Source of the DNA: AC-9 sp051984395
Lineage (GTDB): Bacteria > Actinomycetota > Acidimicrobiia > Acidimicrobiales > AC-9
Direction of reading: 5' to 3'
Assembly (NCBI GenBank): GCA_051984395.1
Contig: JBPYEZ010000123.1
Location: forward strand, 1-64,000
Length of the DNA stretch: 64,000 bases
Position numbers and translations under genes: made by a program. The notes beneath the pieces are model-generated. The model saw only the letters and a program-made list of their open reading frames with translations, had not been told where the DNA came from and ran no database searches. Within the stretch, counting starts at the first letter, position 1; the number at the start of each line of letters is the position of its first letter. This document shows positions 62,224 to 64,000 of the stretch, one piece after another.

Positions 62224-63810
62224 CTACCGGGTGGGCTGGTAGACGCCGAACTCCTCGCGGAGCACGTCGCTGACCTCGCCGAGGGTGGCCCTGGCCGCCA
62301 GCGCCTCCTTCATCGGCACCAGCAGGTTCTGCGTGCCCCTGGCGGCGGCGGCCACGTCCGCCAGCGCCGCCTCGGCCCTCGCCTGGTCCCGCTCGGCCCG
62401 GACCCGACGCACGCTCTCGGCCTGCTGGCGCTGGAGGGCCGGGTCGATCGGGAAGACCTCGACCAGGTCAGGGGACTCCTCGACGTGGCGGTTGACGCCG
62501 ACGATGACCTTCTCGCCGTCGTCGACGGCCTTGGCGTAGGCGTAGGCCGCCTGCTCGATCTCGTCCTGCATGAAGCCGGCCTCGATCGCCTCCACCGCCC
62601 CGCCCATGGCATCGATCCGCTCGAGGTACTCCCACGCCCCCGCCTCCACCGAGTCCGTCAGCGACTCGACGAAGTAGGACCCCCCCAGCGGATCGACGGT
62701 GTCGGCCACCCCCGACTCGTTGCCGATGATCTGCTGGGTCCGAAGGGCGATCCGGACGGCCCGCTCGGTCGGGAGCCCGAGGGCTTCGTCGAAGCTGTTG
62801 GTGTGCAGGCTCTGGGTGCCCCCGAGGGCAGCCGCCAGCGCCTGCACCGTGGTGCGCACGATGTTGTTCTCGGGTTGCTGCGCGGTCAGGGTCGAGCCGC
62901 CCGTCTGGGTGTGGCAGCGCAGGAGGGTGGACCGCTTGTCCTTGGCGTGGAAGCGCTCGGTCATGAGCCTCGCCCACATCCGGCGGGCGGCGCGGAACTT
63001 GGCCACCTCCTCGAACAGGTTGTTGTGGGCGTTCCAGAAGAAGCTCAGACGGGGAGCGAAGTCGTCCACGGCCAGACCCGCGGCCAGCGCCGCCTCCACG
63101 TAGGCGACGCCGTTGGCCAGAGTGAAGGCGACCTCCTGGACCGCGGTCGACCCGGCCTCACGGATGTGGTAGCCGGAGATCGAGATCGTGTTCCACGACG
63201 GAAGGTGCTCGGCGCAGTAGGCGAAGGTGTCGGTGATGATCCGCATCGAAGGGCGCGGCGGGTAGATGTAGGTGCCGCGGGCCACGTACTCCTTGAGGAT
63301 GTCGTTCTGGACGGTGCCGCCCAGGCGATCGGGGGCGACGCCGGACTCCTCGGCCACCACCTGGTACAGGAGCAGGAGAATGGCCGCCGTGGCGTTGATG
63401 GTCATGGACGTGGTGACCCGGTCGAGGGGTAGGTCGGCCAGTAGCGCGCGCATGTCCTCGACGGAGTCGATGGCGACGCCGACCTTGCCCACCTCACCTT
63501 CGGCCCGGGGATGGTCGGAGTCGTAGCCCATCTGGGTGGGCAGGTCGAAGGCGCACGACAAGCCGGTCTGGCCGGCGCCCAGGAGAAACTTGAACCGCTC
63601 GTTGGTCGCCTCCGCCGTGCCGAAGCCGGCGTACTGACGCATGGTCCACAGCCGTCCCCGGTACATGTCGGCGTACACGCCGCGGGTGTACGGGTACTGG
63701 CCGGGCTGGCCCAGCTGCCGGGCCCCGTCCCAGCCGTCGAGGTCCTCGGCGGTGTAGACGGGCCGGATCTCTATGCCCGAGTCGGTGCGATGCTCTGACG
63801 GCTGGGCCAT
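62224..63810 (-). CDS. Methylmalonyl-CoA mutase large subunit, catalytic domain only
   Basis: The 528-residue protein has the substrate-binding TIM barrel of acyl-CoA mutases: LWTMRQYAGFGTAEATN, FDLPTQMGYDSDHPRAEGEV, GTVQNDILKEYVARGTYIYP, WNTISISGYHIREAGSTA and TGGSTLTAQQPENN. There is no C-terminal B12-binding domain, so a separate small subunit is needed. Specificity residues Tyr60 and Arg177 are those of methylmalonyl-CoA (not isobutyryl-CoA) mutases. It would turn methylmalonyl-CoA into succinyl-CoA after the carboxylase. ATG 63810 lies 10 bp after the MoeZ-like stop. Confidence 0.93.
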   Translation of the reverse strand: MAQPSEHRTDSGIEIRPVYTAEDLDGWDGARQLGQPGQYPYTRGVYADMYRGRLWTMRQYAGFGTAEATNERFKFLLGAGQTGLSCAFDLPTQMGYDSDHPRAEGEVGKVGVAIDSVEDMRALLADLPLDRVTTSMTINATAAILLLLYQVVAEESGVAPDRLGGTVQNDILKEYVARGTYIYPPRPSMRIITDTFAYCAEHLPSWNTISISGYHIREAGSTAVQEVAFTLANGVAYVEAALAAGLAVDDFAPRLSFFWNAHNNLFEEVAKFRAARRMWARLMTERFHAKDKRSTLLRCHTQTGGSTLTAQQPENNIVRTTVQALAAALGGTQSLHTNSFDEALGLPTERAVRIALRTQQIIGNESGVADTVDPLGGSYFVESLTDSVEAGAWEYLERIDAMGGAVEAIEAGFMQDEIEQAAYAYAKAVDDGEKVIVGVNRHVEESPDLVEVFPIDPALQRQQAESVRRVRAERDQARAEAALADVAAAARGTQNLLVPMKEALAARATLGEVSDVLREEFGVYQPTR

Positions 63811-63820
63811 GGCCCAGAGG

Positions 63821-64000
63821 TTAGACCCGCGCTGGTTGGGACCCCGTCGGCGGCGCCTGCGTCGGGTGCGGCATGCAGAGCTCGTCGTACTCGGCGATGA
63901 CGATCTCGCCGGCCTCGGGGCCGCAGGCGGGGCAGGCCGGGTCCCGGTGCACGTTGAAGGTGCGGAAGCTCTCCTCCAGCGAGTCGTAGGCCAGCAGCCT
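63821..64000 (-). CDS. C-terminal fragment of a ThiF/MoeB/MoeZ-family adenylyltransferase (5' end outside window)
   Basis: The minus-strand frame ending with TAA at 63821-63823 encodes 59 residues of a protein that continues beyond the window. It reads LLAYDSLEESFRTFNVHRDP, then ACPACGPEAGEIVIAEYDEL. The pattern LL-YD-L---FR----RDP-CP-CG is the C-terminal zinc-binding end of E1-like adenylyltransferases (MoeB, MoeZ, ThiF) that activate sulfur-carrier proteins. No rhodanese domain follows, so it is the short form if that class. It lies just upstream of the mutase gene on the same strand. Confidence 0.78.
   Translation of the reverse strand, partial: RLLAYDSLEESFRTFNVHRDPACPACGPEAGEIVIAEYDELCMPHPTQAPPTGSQPARV

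Overview
The window is high-GC chromosomal DNA from a free-living actinobacterium. Evidence for this includes many GTG starts, 4-nt ATGA/GTGA gene overlaps, the hpf-response regulator-secA-prfB-ftsE-ftsX gene order, coenzyme F420 genes, an MhuD-type heme monooxygenase, an Rv2466c-like thioredoxin-fold protein and an LpdA-like flavoprotein. The mix of F420 genes, acyl-CoA catabolism and split methylmalonyl-CoA mutase would fit an Acidimicrobiia-like lineage, but that placement is inference. I see no rRNA, tRNA, CRISPR array, prophage or insertion sequence.

Region 1 (1-13.8 kb, mixed accessory and regulatory genes): the end of a 52-residue-repeat protein; a WYL regulator and a DrrAB-type ABC exporter that share a palindromic operator; a YCII/ECF42-type sigma factor/MhuD-like heme oxygenase cluster; a DsbA-fold protein; STAS and DUF427 proteins; a zinc-sensor-like ArsR gene coupled to a histidine-rich metal-binding protein; a FabF ketosynthase; two methyltransferases; small membrane proteins (DUF6069-like and MgtC-like); and a LytR-CpsA-Psr (LCP) cell-wall ligase.

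Region 2 (13.9-24.0 kb, uptake and acyl-CoA catabolism): a complete livJHMGF branched-chain-type ABC importer faces an opposing operon of SDR, two acyl-CoA dehydrogenases and a quinone oxidoreductase. A CaiB-type CoA transferase diverges from that operon across a palindrome-containing spacer.

Region 3 (24.0-40.3 kb, housekeeping): ftsX, ftsE, prfB, secA, an orphan LuxR-type response regulator and hpf, then mannose/glucose phosphate enzymes (bifunctional PGI/PMI, phosphomannomutase), a large PTPS-related membrane protein, a CPBP protease and ftsH.

Region 4 (40.2-55.6 kb, surface polysaccharide): one large minus-strand cluster encodes an LCP ligase, RmlB- and RmlD-like enzymes, UDP-glucose dehydrogenase, UDP-xylose synthase, two GT2 and three GT4 glycosyltransferases, a sugar nucleotidyltransferase, a GalE-like epimerase and a GDP-deoxysugar reductase. 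Together they would make nucleotide sugars, assemble a glycan and attach it to the wall. The F420 pair cofD-cofE sits inside this block on the opposite strand.

Region 5 (55.7-64 kb, propionate/branched-chain acyl-CoA metabolism): acyl-CoA dehydrogenase, biotin ligase, a biotin-dependent acyl-CoA carboxylase alpha chain, an M20 amidohydrolase, an LpdA-like flavoprotein lacking one redox cysteine, the large subunit of methylmalonyl-CoA mutase and the 3' end of a MoeB/MoeZ-like gene.
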